Below the pieces are notes generated by a model. The model was given only the letters and a program-made list of their open reading frames with translations. It had not been told where the DNA came from and made no database searches. A program made the position numbers and the translations under genes. DNA of 64,000 bases from Rhizoctonia solani (taxonomy: Eukaryota > Basidiomycota > Agaricomycetes > Cantharellales > Ceratobasidiaceae): assembly GCF_016906535.1 (NCBI RefSeq), contig NC_057370.1:930001-994000 (forward strand), in the 5' to 3' direction. Below, piece after piece: positions 1 through 10,510 of the stretch (position 1 is the stretch's first letter; each line of letters starts with the position of its first letter).

Positions 1-275
1 CATGTTTCGAATGGGACTCGTACTCTAAGAAGTCGTATGGTATATTATCATGTCATGTAGCTGCAACGGTACCGGGAAAGTTACCTGGCCATGGTTCTCA
101 TGTGCAATCAGGCCCTTACCTTTTTACCTGTGGCTGTGTTCGCGGAGTTGGGTACCACAACCACAATCCACCAAGGGTATTACCCGCGTGGCTTACCAGT
201 TCGACGATTTTAGTCCGTACGGTATTGATCGCGAAGGATTACTTTCCTCCGACTATCCAACCACTGTGCTACATT

Positions 276-2587
276 ATGTCTGAACTCTGTCAACCCCGGC
301 TCCCAGATAATGCCCCACCAGAGCCACCACCTGTGAGATGTATACATAAGAGACTCCAGACTCTGGATCATGAAGACGAATCCGATGAGATCAACGGGGC
401 GGTGTTCCAGTACCCACCATTGTGCGAGGAGCTCCTCATCAACCAGGCCCACCTAACCCAAACAATGGAATCCTTGGCTCGCTCGCCACTCCTACGACGC
501 GATGGACACTGGTCGATCGATTGTACCAGCTTCGAGTCTGCAGATAACCACTCGATGCATCAGGCTTGGGCCGATTTGCTGGACGTCATCATGCGTGCTG
601 CGTTCAGGAGCGACCGGTTTCGTCCTGGACCTCAGCCAATAGTCCCACTGCGCGGAGCACGCGTGCTTTGTGACCACAGCAGCGGCGACATGGATACTTT
701 TCCGGATGTTGCCCAGGGACACAGGGACACTCATGGACGCTACCACTGGGCCACCCTGGAGTTCTTTGCGCAGTGCAAGGCCAAGCCCGACCAGCTCGGC
801 AAAGCGCTGATGCAGATTGCCCGCTACTCCAGAGCCATGCTGATCCATCAGGTCTACCGACGGTTCGTATACTCACTCGCTCTATGTGGAACCGAGGCGA
901 CGTTTGTGCGCGTGGGGCGGAGCGGGATCACTCACTCGACGCCTATCGATGTCAAAGCCGATCCCGAGCAGTTCATACGAGCTGCAGCAAGTGTGTTTGG
1001 GCTTGACGACGGTCAGTTCGGGTACGACACACGCTTCTACTACTGGCCTCCACTGGCGATCGAGGACGACGGTCGGAAGAGACAGCTGAGAGTCAAGACG
1101 GGTAACTGGCGCTGGATAGTGATGGAACTGCTGTGTCAGCGGATGTGCTTGGTAGGGAGGGCCACGGTGGTTATGCTGCTATGCAGGGTGGGTAACCCGA
1201 AACACCGTGCCGTGCTCAAGTCGATATGGCGGTATGAGTCTCAGCCCGACGAAGGAGATACGCTACGGAAGCTGGAAGGCAGCCCTGGGATATGCAGGTG
1301 CCACTGGAACGAGTACTTGAACGACACGAAGGTCAAGGATCGAAGCTTGCTGGTACCATCACGTTATCAGCCGATGTTCGTGGACATGCCTGAGGAAGAC
1401 AGGCAACAGATGCTAGCGGCTGCCGGGTCTATAGACTGTAAGAGCGGGTGGGACTGCAAGGGCAAGGTGAGGTACAAGAAGGCGCAGCTGAAGCTGCTGA
1501 GGGTACCTGAGGATCGAGTGCATAGCCTGATACTGATGGAAGAGGGGACCAAGCTGCGGAGGATCAAGCGGTTTCGGCATCTGATGGTAGTGCTTCGCGA
1601 TGCGCTTGTCGGTGAGTCCAGCATTGTGCTCTATCAGTGTGGTGCTGAAGATAGAACATGGAGTAGGATATGCGTCCATGGCTATATCCGGCCAAGTCCA
1701 TCGCGACATCAGCGAGGGGAACATACTGTGCCAGGCTCCTGGCTCTGAAGACTGGTGGGGGGACGGTATGCCTGCCAGCACGGACCTCGACGGCAACGAC
1801 ATCGTCGAGGAGATCCCGAGCGATGCCTTTGTCTCGTATGACTTTGACAGCATTATTCTGGAGGATGAGAGTGAGATCAAAGAGTGAGCGTGGGGAATGC
1901 TGTCTGAGCCGAGTGACTGATGGTGTTGTCAGGGCAAACACGCTACAGGAATATATCGAAGGGCGATACCCCAGTGGGAAGTCGATTGGTCGTTTGTACG
2001 ATATGGAGTTCTCGGTCTCTGAAGACATGCTAGAGACCGATGTGCAAAACAATGCAGAAAAGACGGTGAGTGGATGAATGATGTAGGTGGGGTACTGGCT
2101 AAACTCTGGAACATCTCAGGGCACAGTTGCGTTTATGTCTTACAAGCTTCTGTCGGAAGAGTCAGTGCAGCACACGTTCATGCACGACCTTGAGTCGTTC
2201 CTGTGGGTGCTGGTATGGCTAGTTGCTGTGCGTGCGCGGGAGAATAATCAGCACAACGCAAATTGGCTACGAGAAAAGCTGTGCTCACCGGACGTCAGTT
2301 TTAAGAAGTTGTTTATTGTCGACATGGAAACATCCAGCGAGCAAATGGCAGGAGTGATCGATGCGGCGGACACGGAATGGGAGCATTCATGGACAGTTAT
2401 AAAATGCTTTGCCCAATTTCTCAGCAACAATTTATATGCTCCAAGGCATAATGGATCTTCAAACCTTCCCCGGCCATCACCCTTGCTAGAATCAAATAAG
2501 ACCAGCAGAGAGGAGAAATGGGGGTTGATTAGGACTCTGATAGGCATCTTTGATGAGTCAATTATTGAACTACAATCCTCCTATTAA
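276..2587 (+). CDS. FunK1-type fungal protein kinase
   Basis: Predicted fungal-specific Ser/Thr-like kinase of the FunK1 family, which is common in agaricomycetes and of mostly unknown substrate. Splicing introns 1612-1654, 1884-1932 and 2066-2119 gives one open frame of 721 residues. The catalytic loop reads VHRDISEGNIL, followed by a DFD motif (YDFDSIILED) and the family hallmark HDLESFLWVLVWLVA. The phosphate-anchoring lysine is probably in AVLKSIWR. The long N-terminal part (residues about 60-300) is typical of the family and precedes the kinase core. I chose the ATG at 276 because the frame upstream of it, from 102, reads like non-coding sequence. An earlier exon outside the window cannot be excluded. 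The family assignment is firm and the role is unknown. Confidence 0.85.
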
Positions 2588-3748
2588 TTGCAATTCTTCA
2601 TTCCTCTCAGACAACCCCAGAGTTTTGTTGGTTGATCCCATGCAAGATAACTGACCTCTTTCTTTGCTTGCATAATTCTGATTTGCTACTCCTCATGTAG
2701 AGTACGGGTTCCTGCCTGGACACACCTCCTGTTGAGATTCTCACTACATTTGTTCCTTGCTTGTTGTACAGGGTCCAAAAATGCATTTAGTGTTGTCAAG
2801 TTCAGGTCATGGTCAAGCTTGCTACCAACCAGATAGAGTAAACTTAGACTTACTACCATAATAACATATGTGTACTATGTCTCTACCATTGGTTGTTTAT
2901 TCTATAACGGACGAGTCAATCGCGTCCTCTATATGGCTTTCGTTTCTTTCTTTACCTCTGCTCATTCGCTTCTGTGGAGCGCGGAGCAAACATTCCGTCC
3001 GAGAATATCTTGTTGCGTTTACCGTCCGGGAATCCTTCGGAGATTGACTCTGGATGGAAAGCATACAATGCGCCTCTGCTCGATGATGGGAAAGGGGATA
3101 TTCAATAGCAATGAACAATTCGGATAAATTCACAGTTTCGCTTTGGTCCATTTAGGGATGAACTGTAAAGACGATGCCCAGTAGGCCGATTTTCAGAAGG
3201 ATTATCCGTATCAGGGCGAATTCGGAGGCGTTAACGTCCTTTGAATGAGAGCGTTAACGCATATAGAGCCGAAAGGATGGAACACTCTCAATCAACTCGC
3301 CAATGACTATGTTGTTCCGCACAGAGTTGAGAAGCTAGATAATAGGCCAGGGTATGCTATAAGCGGCCAAAACAAGAACACAAAAAGGCAGAGTCGCCAA
3401 AAGCATCTGTGTCAGAAGTGAGGAAGCGATTCTCTCAGACCTCTTGGGAAAACCCCGACGCTCCCAAAGGCACGAAGGCACATAGAGTCTTAGGTGTTCC
3501 AGGTGCCCTGTGAGGATCCTCCTTGTGAGACCACATCTCTGGTAGCTCCCTCAACTCTCCTGGGGTACCGTCACTTAGAATTCGAAGGCCTTCAAAGTGT
3601 AAACGCAATACATGTATCTTTGCTATTTGTCGTTATTTGGCAGATGGGATCACTAACCAAATCTCCAGAACAACCGGCCGTAGGCGCTTGGTTTTATAGC
3701 CCATATCTCGCCCGTACGATACAAGAATCTGCATTAGCCGTATACAAG
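2588..3748. other. intergenic, no gene recognised
   Basis: Over 1.1 kb between the kinase and the minus-strand hydrophobin. Short ORFs at 2870-3127 and 3494-3781 have no recognisable motif. The only structure I see is two copies of the palindrome GCGTTAACG at 3228-3236 and 3251-3259. The left copy lacks the final C that makes the right copy a perfect 10-base palindrome. Confidence 0.5.
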
Positions 3749-4299
3749 CTATACTCCAATCTGCTCGTCATATGTGAGTGAGCAATGTGTATTAACAAGC
3801 CCCATGTACTCCTGCCCACCCGTACAACACCTTATGCCAGAAGCATTAATATAATTCCATTGAATATCTGGAGTAGACTCACACAACTGGACTTTCGCAT
3901 TTAATCACGTTGGACGTCATCTGTATAGGAGTACAAGATACACCTACAAGGTAATCCTACCACTGATTTGTGATTTCGAACGCGCCTACTGGGGCAGTTC
4001 CAAGTGCTTACATTGAATGGTATGTCAAGTCCCAGAAAATCACGAAGAATTGCACGCTCTTTGGTGCGGTCCTTGTCGTATAATCGCTGGCAGCACTAGA
4101 ATATAGCAAGAGCGTGTTAGCCAGAGTGTTCGACCCTTTCGCATTGCAACCTCACGTATTGATCAACAGGTCGACACACCCTACTTATGATGAGTGTGTT
4201 GTTGGAATAAAAGCGAGAAAGCCCATGCCCCAACGGTACGCCACGAGCTCCGACTATAATGCCTATAAGAGCTAGTATCACAGAGATCCAGCGAAGCAT
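3749..4299 (-). CDS. class I hydrophobin (spliced, minus strand)
   Basis: Small secreted amphipathic coat protein, reconstructed from four exons: 4299-4156, 4095-4012, 3956-3883 and 3830-3749. The total is 384 nt and 127 residues. The introns are 60, 55 and 52 nt with GT and AG ends. The N-terminus (MLRWISVILALIGIIVGARG) is a signal peptide. The spliced product has exactly the eight-cysteine hydrophobin pattern: C-6aa-CC, then C in LVGVSCTPI, then C in IKC, then ESPVVCC, and a last C in VNTHC. The introns fall at the same positions as in the neighbouring plus-strand hydrophobin: directly before the CC pair, after the following 84-nt exon, and inside the Val codon before the second CC. The last coding exon is 82 nt in both genes. 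Hydrophobins self-assemble on hyphae and spores at air-water interfaces. No single ORF shows this gene, so it rests on the splice model, but the pattern is very unlikely by chance. Confidence 0.85.
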
Positions 4300-4694
4300 C
4301 TTGGGGATTTATAAGATATGGTCGAGGTGGGCGCCTCGCGCGCATAGCACTCACCATAATAAATACACAATGTACCAAGTTAGCCGGAGAAATAGGAAGA
4401 GAGCTGAAAAATATGAGCAAGCCAAGGGGTGCAAATCGACAGAGGGCACCTGACTGGATCTCAGGTCAAACCTTTATTTAGCCCCTAACCCCTTTCTTGT
4501 TTGTTTTTGTTTGAATTCGGTTAGGGGCGATGGTCTACAAAAGGGGAGCATCGTTCACAGCTCTCGTAGTTCTCCTCACTTCCACCCACCATCGGATCCA
4601 TTACTTTTGGCTACACCTTACCTCTTCAGCTTTACTTGCGTCCATAAGCTTTACCACGTTCTTTCCTCTCCAAATCAACAAATTACCTATTAAT
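4300..4694. promoter_or_regulatory. shared divergent hydrophobin promoter region
   Basis: The 395 bases between the two divergent hydrophobin start codons must hold both 5' regions. A TTATAAAT lies just upstream of the minus-strand ATG (about 4308-4315). An AT-rich stretch and poly-T/G runs lie near 4470-4515. No element can be assigned with confidence. Co-expression of the two genes is inferred from the layout. Confidence 0.45.
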
Positions 4695-5566
4695 ATGCGC
4701 TCAATTATCTCTCTAGCCATTGTTGCAGGGGTCGCTATGGCATCTCCAACACCCCTGACTCCTTCTAGTCGTCAAAATGCGTACGATATTACAGCGGATA
4801 TGTCCGGTGACTCAACTGGTTTGCTCGATCTTTCAGACACTGGGCTACTTTCAGGAGGCTCAGGTCTTCTTGGCGCAAACAGTGAGATCGCAGGTCTTCA
4901 CCTCCGCCGTGCCAAACGTGGTCTGCTCGATACGCTCGACACCGGGTGAGCTACCATCAGAAATTGCCTTTAAAGGCGGGTACGCTGACATAGATATACC
5001 TAGAGATGTTGGCGGAACGTTGAACTCGCTCACGGCGGGGGGTGCACTCTCTGATATTGGACTTGGTATCAAACGTGACCACGGACACAACAAGAGGCTC
5101 CTCAATTTTGGGCGTCCTTCAGGTGGCTTTTCTCCCAAAGGGAACACTTGCCCTGCTGGCCGCCGCTACGTGAGTAGATATCAGGTCGAAGAATACATTG
5201 TCTCAATTAGGTATGACTTTGATAGTGCTGCAAGCACGTTCGCAAGTACTCGGATCCACGCAATGCCAATCTACTAGACGGTGCTTTAGTGCAGGATGGT
5301 TTGCTCAACGTACGTCCATTATCATTCGAGAGCTTTTTTGATTTACAGAGCTATCTCAGGACGTCTTGATGGGGCTTACTTGCGACTTGATCGCTGGTAC
5401 CCTCGCCCCTGACTCGTGCGATAAGCATGCTGTGTATGTTTTACCCACACTCGACCAGCGTCGGCCTCTGACTCTTCTTGATAGATGTTGCACTAACCAA
5501 CGTAACTCTAATCAAGGCATCCTAAGCCTCGGATGCACCCCATTCGGGTTGGACATCAACATATAG
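4695..5566 (+). CDS. class I hydrophobin with long N-terminal linker
   Basis: Five exons (4695-4945, 5004-5169, 5226-5309, 5351-5433, 5485-5566) give 666 nt and 221 residues. The N-terminus MRSIISLAIVAGVAMAS is a signal peptide. Next comes a linker of about 115 residues, rich in Gly, Leu, Ser and Asp and containing the basic motif RRAKR, a plausible Kex2-type processing site. The C-terminal half carries the class I spacing: NTC-PAGRRY-CC, LMGLTC, APDSC, DKHAVCC and LGCTPFGLDI. That makes eight cysteines with five residues before the second CC, as the family requires. Class I hydrophobins are usually 100-150 residues, so the linker makes this one long. It sits divergently to another hydrophobin 395 bp away. 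The 41-nt intron at 5310-5350 is short but lies at a conserved position. Confidence 0.9.
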
Positions 5567-5678
5567 AAGCTTTGATGCGAATTTCTATGCAAAAGATGAA
5601 CCTCGGGGCGCGTGATGTGATTCTGCAACTGAACCTTGTATTATAATGATGTAAATTATGGTGTATCATAATGTAATT

Positions 5679-8449
5679 TTAATCTTCATCCGTGTCTGAG
5701 CCCAAGTCAATTTGAGGCATCGGTTCATCGTCGTCGTCGTCGTCGTTTGGTGTAGAGAGCCGTCGTGAAGGAGGTCCCGGAACAGGTGCTGAACTGGAAT
5801 TTTGAGAAGTATTTGGAACCATAGAGCTACGAAAAAGCGACGATGCTGCAACAGCTGCCGGCTGAGATTGCGAAGTTGAGACAAAGGGTGTGCTTGTCGA
5901 GGTTGATGAAGGAGCTACAGGTGCCACAGCGTTGGACGTTGTGGATGAAGCAAAGGAAGGAGCAGGTGAAGGTACCATTGGTTGAGAAGGAGGGAGAGGT
6001 GCAGGAATCGCATCGACTACGCTGTGTTTTACAATACCATTGACTATGGTACTCTGCTCCACATTGAGTGTCTCTTCATTTAGATCATTCATCGCATGCT
6101 TGGCTCCATTTAAACCTCTAGATGCTTCCAAAGGCAATTCCGAAGCCAAAATCTCATCTGCAATCGCGATCTCTGCCGTGTGCCTAAGTTCCTTGGTCTC
6201 TTCGTCCTCTTCATCTTTCCAAAAGAGAAGCACATTTTCAATGGTCGGTCCGGATTTTGAATCGGGTGGAACACGGGGATGCAAGAATGATTGAACGATG
6301 TGGTGATGACCGATGCCAGGTGTAGAACGTGCGTCGTACGTCTGTAGCTGAGCATTCAGTGGCCAGACTCAACAGGACCGTGGGTCCATAACTCACCTGC
6401 TCAATGGCACTCAGAGCTTGTACCGCGACACCTAACATTCCACTGGGGCTTCCGCCTAGCTTGGATGCATATATGCGGCTTATTTCTTGAACAAGTCGCC
6501 TGTGGCCCCCCTTTCTTGGGAGGTGTAACAGCAACGCGAGTAGGGTTCTATGAACGGTTGCTTGAGTAGTATGAGGAAGCGTGGGGATCAGCGCAGCTAG
6601 TGCAAATAACGCAGCCATGTGCAGTTTGTCATGCGTTGGTAGTGATAGAGGACTTGAGCTTGTAGACGAAGAATGGGAAGAAAACAATTCGTCTCCTTCG
6701 TAGCGTGCGCGTTTCTTGCCTTTTGTCCCGCTTTCGTGTAGAGGCTGGGCTTGAGAGTGGGTGCGTGAAGATGGTAGCAGAGGGGATAAAACTTTGAGTA
6801 TCCGAGCTGCGAGGCGGTTATAAGATGCTGACGGAGCGGGAGTATGTGTGCTTGCTATAATCGGAGGGATTGTGGCGAGAAGACGGGCTTGAAGTTCTCT
6901 TAATGTATGTTACGATTGAGTGTCATAGAGACCAAGTAAAGGTATGAAGGGGATAACATACGTTGTAATATTTTGTTCAAGTTTTAATGTTATAGCGGTG
7001 AACACTTGAGAAGCATACGGCGTAAATAGTTTTCCACAACTTGGGCATAGTTAGGATGCGCGGAAAACAAATATATCTCGAGTGCGCATAACATACGTTT
7101 TTGCGAGTTGTTGAGCCAGCATACATCCTGCTGCGCATAGGTCTGGTACAATTGCATCCTCGTTTGCTCGTTGGACAGCTTCATATGTAGCATTTGTAGA
7201 TTGGGACTGAGACTGAAGGTTTAAGCCTGCGTATATAGCAACAGATAAGCGAACATACCTGCGAATTGGCATTGAACCGAAGCAAAGCTAATGTCAAATG
7301 AGAAAGCTGGCCGAGTGGGATCGACACAGGCCGAGAAGTTGGGGTCCTACAACTAGTCCTTCGACCTTTATTATTGTAGACAGGCAAGTAAAATACATAC
7401 CTGAGTAAATCTATGAGCAAGTGAATCATGCTTCGGAACCGGTCAAGGGCAATAGGTCCTGCAACGGCGGAATCGGCTGGTAATTCTGGTAGCGAAAAAG
7501 GCGTAGTGATCGTACTCGGGCCTAATAAACATGAGTAGGTTGGTCCGAAAGTGGCTAGCTAAAACTTACGAGGCACATCGGCATAAGTGCTTCTCAGTGT
7601 GCTTAAAGTTGCCCAAATAGTTCCTATGGTCGAGTCAAGGCTCTGCCTCCACATCATTCCGGCTCCGACCTTGCCGCCCGTGAGAGCCAGCACTGCATGT
7701 AGCTTGATGACAGAAGTGACGAGCAAAGGCAATTGGTTATCGAAAAAGAAAGAGGGCTAGACGGTACTGGAAAGGATCCTTGGAGGTGTTCGAGCGTGAA
7801 ATTTAATAGCTGTTGGTGAAGTGCTTTATGATGGGTTGGGTGATATGTCGTTAGTTTGGTCAAGGTATCTATAGCGAGGAGCTGTAAAAAATTCAGTCTG
7901 GAGACATATGCAAGACACAATATGATATACTTTGAGATCAAGTTCGCTTTCGGAATTCTTCGCAATAGCCAATAGTGCCTGGCTACATTTTTGGACGTTG
8001 GGAACAACTACTTGGCGTTGAAACTCTGGCATATCTGTCACTGCTGTAAAGATATATGACAACAGACGAATAGCAGAATAGTGATTTGGTGGTGATTCGG
8101 GTTTCTGTCGTTTGTGAATCAGCCAACCAGCTATAGACAGTTAACAGACACTTACCGACAACATCGGAAGTACCACTCCAACCCATCCTTGAGCATTATC
8201 TATTAGAATTTGCCTGGATCCTAGGGCTGTATATCTTGCGATGTATAGTCCCACCCAGCGTGATGCAGCCTCCCGAGAGTGCAAGAAACTATTAATTCGA
8301 GCATTCCATTTCCCCAGCACACGAGTCTCTTGGAGAATACCAGGCTGTTGAAGCACAGTCAGGACATTTGGCAGATATTTGATAGCAGACTCGTCTGTTC
8401 CTAGATGGTTCTGGAGGACAAGCTCCAGCGGATGTTTTGCAGTTGACAT
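5679..8449 (-). CDS. RIX1: RIX1/PELP1-like pre-rRNA processing protein
   Basis: Subunit of the nuclear Rix1 complex (Rix1-Ipi1-Ipi3), which removes ITS2 and prepares pre-60S particles for Rea1. The protein starts at the ATG at 8449 (MSTAKHPLELV). It runs through about ten short exons of helical repeat sequence, for example NDSAIKYLPNVL-like and LLAIDTLTKLTTYHP segments. The final exon (6284-5679) is Pro/Ser-rich and ends in an acidic tail (DDDDDDEPMPQIDLGSDTDED lies at the extreme C-terminus). The motif VLLFWKDEEDEE and the acidic end are typical of RIX1/PELP1. Exon joins were followed by family logic and not proved. It is transcribed divergently from ATG29, with 202 bp between the start codons, and ends 112 bp from the hydrophobin. 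Confidence 0.8.
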
Positions 8450-8651
8450 CACAAATTTTGGGCGACCAAGGAAGCGAAGCAAAAACAATAATTAGGATTC
8501 AATTTGAATATGGGAGATCGAGATTAAGCGCCGGAATTGTCATCTGGGGCGGTCACGCTTGGCTTCTTACCACCACATCCCCGGGTGGCAATGAACTAGA
8601 CATCCGACCTTCACTGTGCGTGCAATATCATTCGAATCTATTAGTGCTACT
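8450..8651. promoter_or_regulatory. RIX1/ATG29 bidirectional promoter
   Basis: Only 202 bp separate the RIX1 and ATG29 start codons on opposite strands, so both promoters and 5' leaders share this stretch. No TATA box is evident. This is a positional inference. Confidence 0.4.
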
Positions 8652-10185
8652 ATGAGCTCTCAGCAAACTCCCCGTACAACGAGCCGGCCTTCTCTTCCTC
8701 GGGCTTCATCTCAACAGAGTGGACAAACTGGACAAATCCATGTTATTGTAAGGCTGCCATATAACCGCCCGCATGATGCTCCGCCGGCGCCCCAGCAAGT
8801 CAGTGAGTCTCGCGACGGTGTTGTGTTTCAACGTCCAGTTCTTACCAAGCAATTAGGTGATTTGGTCCCCTGAGAAAGAGAAGATTCTATGGGATGAACT
8901 GTCCCGCCCACGAACCAACCTGAACGCTGTTAATTGTACGTACTTTGATGCTGCCTTGCTTTGGACATATCAGTCCAACTCCTATTCATTTTTAGGGACG
9001 GGGCTGTCGGCCCAATTGGACGTACCAGTACCATATCTCGTTTATCGAGCGCAAGTTAAATACGAACAAGACCTCAAAGGACTCCAAGGCATCCGACAAG
9101 CACAACCTGCAACCTCTCCAGCAGACGACCGTCCCTTGGGTCTCTCTACGCAAAGAGCCCGTAATGTACTTTCATCCCCGACTACTGCTACACCTTCCCC
9201 CCTTGTTCGTCGGATGAGCTCATCAGGGGCCATTGGTTCACGATGGAGTCGAGGCTCCAATGCTTCGACTCATACCATCATTCAACCTCCGCCTGCGCGG
9301 ATGGCGCGACTCAATCCTGTCTTGACGCCACTCAGAACGGCTACGGGGTCTAAGCCTTCTACGCCCAGCTCTGGTCGCTCTACCCCTTCACCAACCGACT
9401 CAGAGGAAGAAAAACGCGACGCACAAAAAGACGAGGCGGACCAACTGGCGGAAAAGTTGAAGGAGCTACAGAAGAAAATGGGGAGCGGGTATTTTGGATT
9501 CGCGAGGCCCAACAAGTCACATGCACCTTCGATTACGACCTCCCAAATCCGACCCGAGTCGCAGTTGGCATCTCAGATTCGGTCACAGTCGGGCTCGCAA
9601 GTTCGAACGCACGCTACTCGTTCGCAGACGGCCACCATGTCCGCGTCCCAAATGCAAAGATCCTTGACGACCCCGACCGGAACTGCGATGATGGCCGATG
9701 GCGGCACGACCACGTCGGCTTCCGCATCCATGTCCCAGCGCGGGTCTATCCCGGATATTCCTTCCCCTGCATCAGACTCTCGGGCCCGCCTGCCCTTGCG
9801 CGTGACAAAGCGAGCGACATCTGTCGGAACCCATCGCTCACCAAGTGTTGTATCGGAGGCGCAAGAAAGGGGCCCGGTAGGTCGGACGCGCGCACATGAT
9901 GCGGGGAGCGGCCAGGTATCCAGTGCTTCGAGCTTTAGTGATATAAGTGGTGGGTTTTTTTTGTATGACTTGGGCCAAGACAAGAAGCTGATCCATTTGC
10001 CTGATGCAGATATGAGCTCTTCTGCACTTGAAGATGCGATGATGAGCAACAATTTCGCCAGTCGCATGTACGTTGCTTTGTTCATTCTCTGTGTAGGCTT
10101 TGGCTGATTCACATCATTTTTCTATAGGTCGATGTTTTCTCGCGCTCATCATTCACGCGGAGCGAGGCATGGGCGATTTACTTAG
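8652..10185 (+). CDS. ATG29: autophagy protein ATG29
   Basis: Scaffold subunit of the Atg17-Atg29-Atg31 complex at the phagophore assembly site. Introns at 8799-8856, 8936-8995 and about 10067-10132 join the frames. The conserved N-terminal domain then reads IHVIVRLPYNRP, VIWSPEKEKILWDELS, NWTGLSAQLDVPVPYLVYRA. This is the diagnostic Atg29 signature (VIVRLP..., W...KE..LW, DVP..YL). After about residue 115 the protein is long, disordered and Ser/Thr/Pro-rich. It has one coiled-coil-like acidic/basic segment (EEEKRDAQKDEADQLAEKLK) and a LIR-like FFLYDL. The end is TTT ACT TAG at 10183-10185. The tail is much longer than in yeast Atg29, as is usual in basidiomycetes. Confidence 0.88.
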
Positions 10186-10510
10186 ACAGCTTTCGTTGTG
10201 TACTTTTCACATATCACACTGTGTTATTTAATTATACAGGCACTAGTTACTTTACTATTTCCCTTCTGATACTGTGTTTCACATCAGTACGCGTAATTAT
10301 TCTACCACCTTCCAGCTTGTTCTGTTGCTAGCGTGGCGTGGCTGCTGAGCATATATGTGTATATATAAAGGGTACGTGCGCGATAAGCTCAAAGGCAGAG
10401 CCCCCTCGATCATAGCGCCAACCTGAACCCTGATCGCCTCCGCGTTATTACAAAAAGGAAACACTAATTTACTGTACTTGCACCTACATCCATAACCCCC
10501 CATCCGCGTC
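10186..10510. promoter_or_regulatory. DDI1 upstream region with TATA-like element
   Basis: A 325-bp spacer between ATG29 and DDI1. TATATAAAG at 10362-10370 sits about 140 bp before the DDI1 ATG and is a reasonable TATA box. No other gene is seen here. Confidence 0.4.

Noticed and set aside
102..275. N-terminal extension of the FunK1 kinase frame
   Set aside because: Composition is unlike the rest of the protein and there is no family match. The Met at 276 is preferred.
3494..3781. 95-codon plus-strand frame
   Set aside because: Its end overlaps the last exon of the minus-strand hydrophobin and it has no recognisable features.
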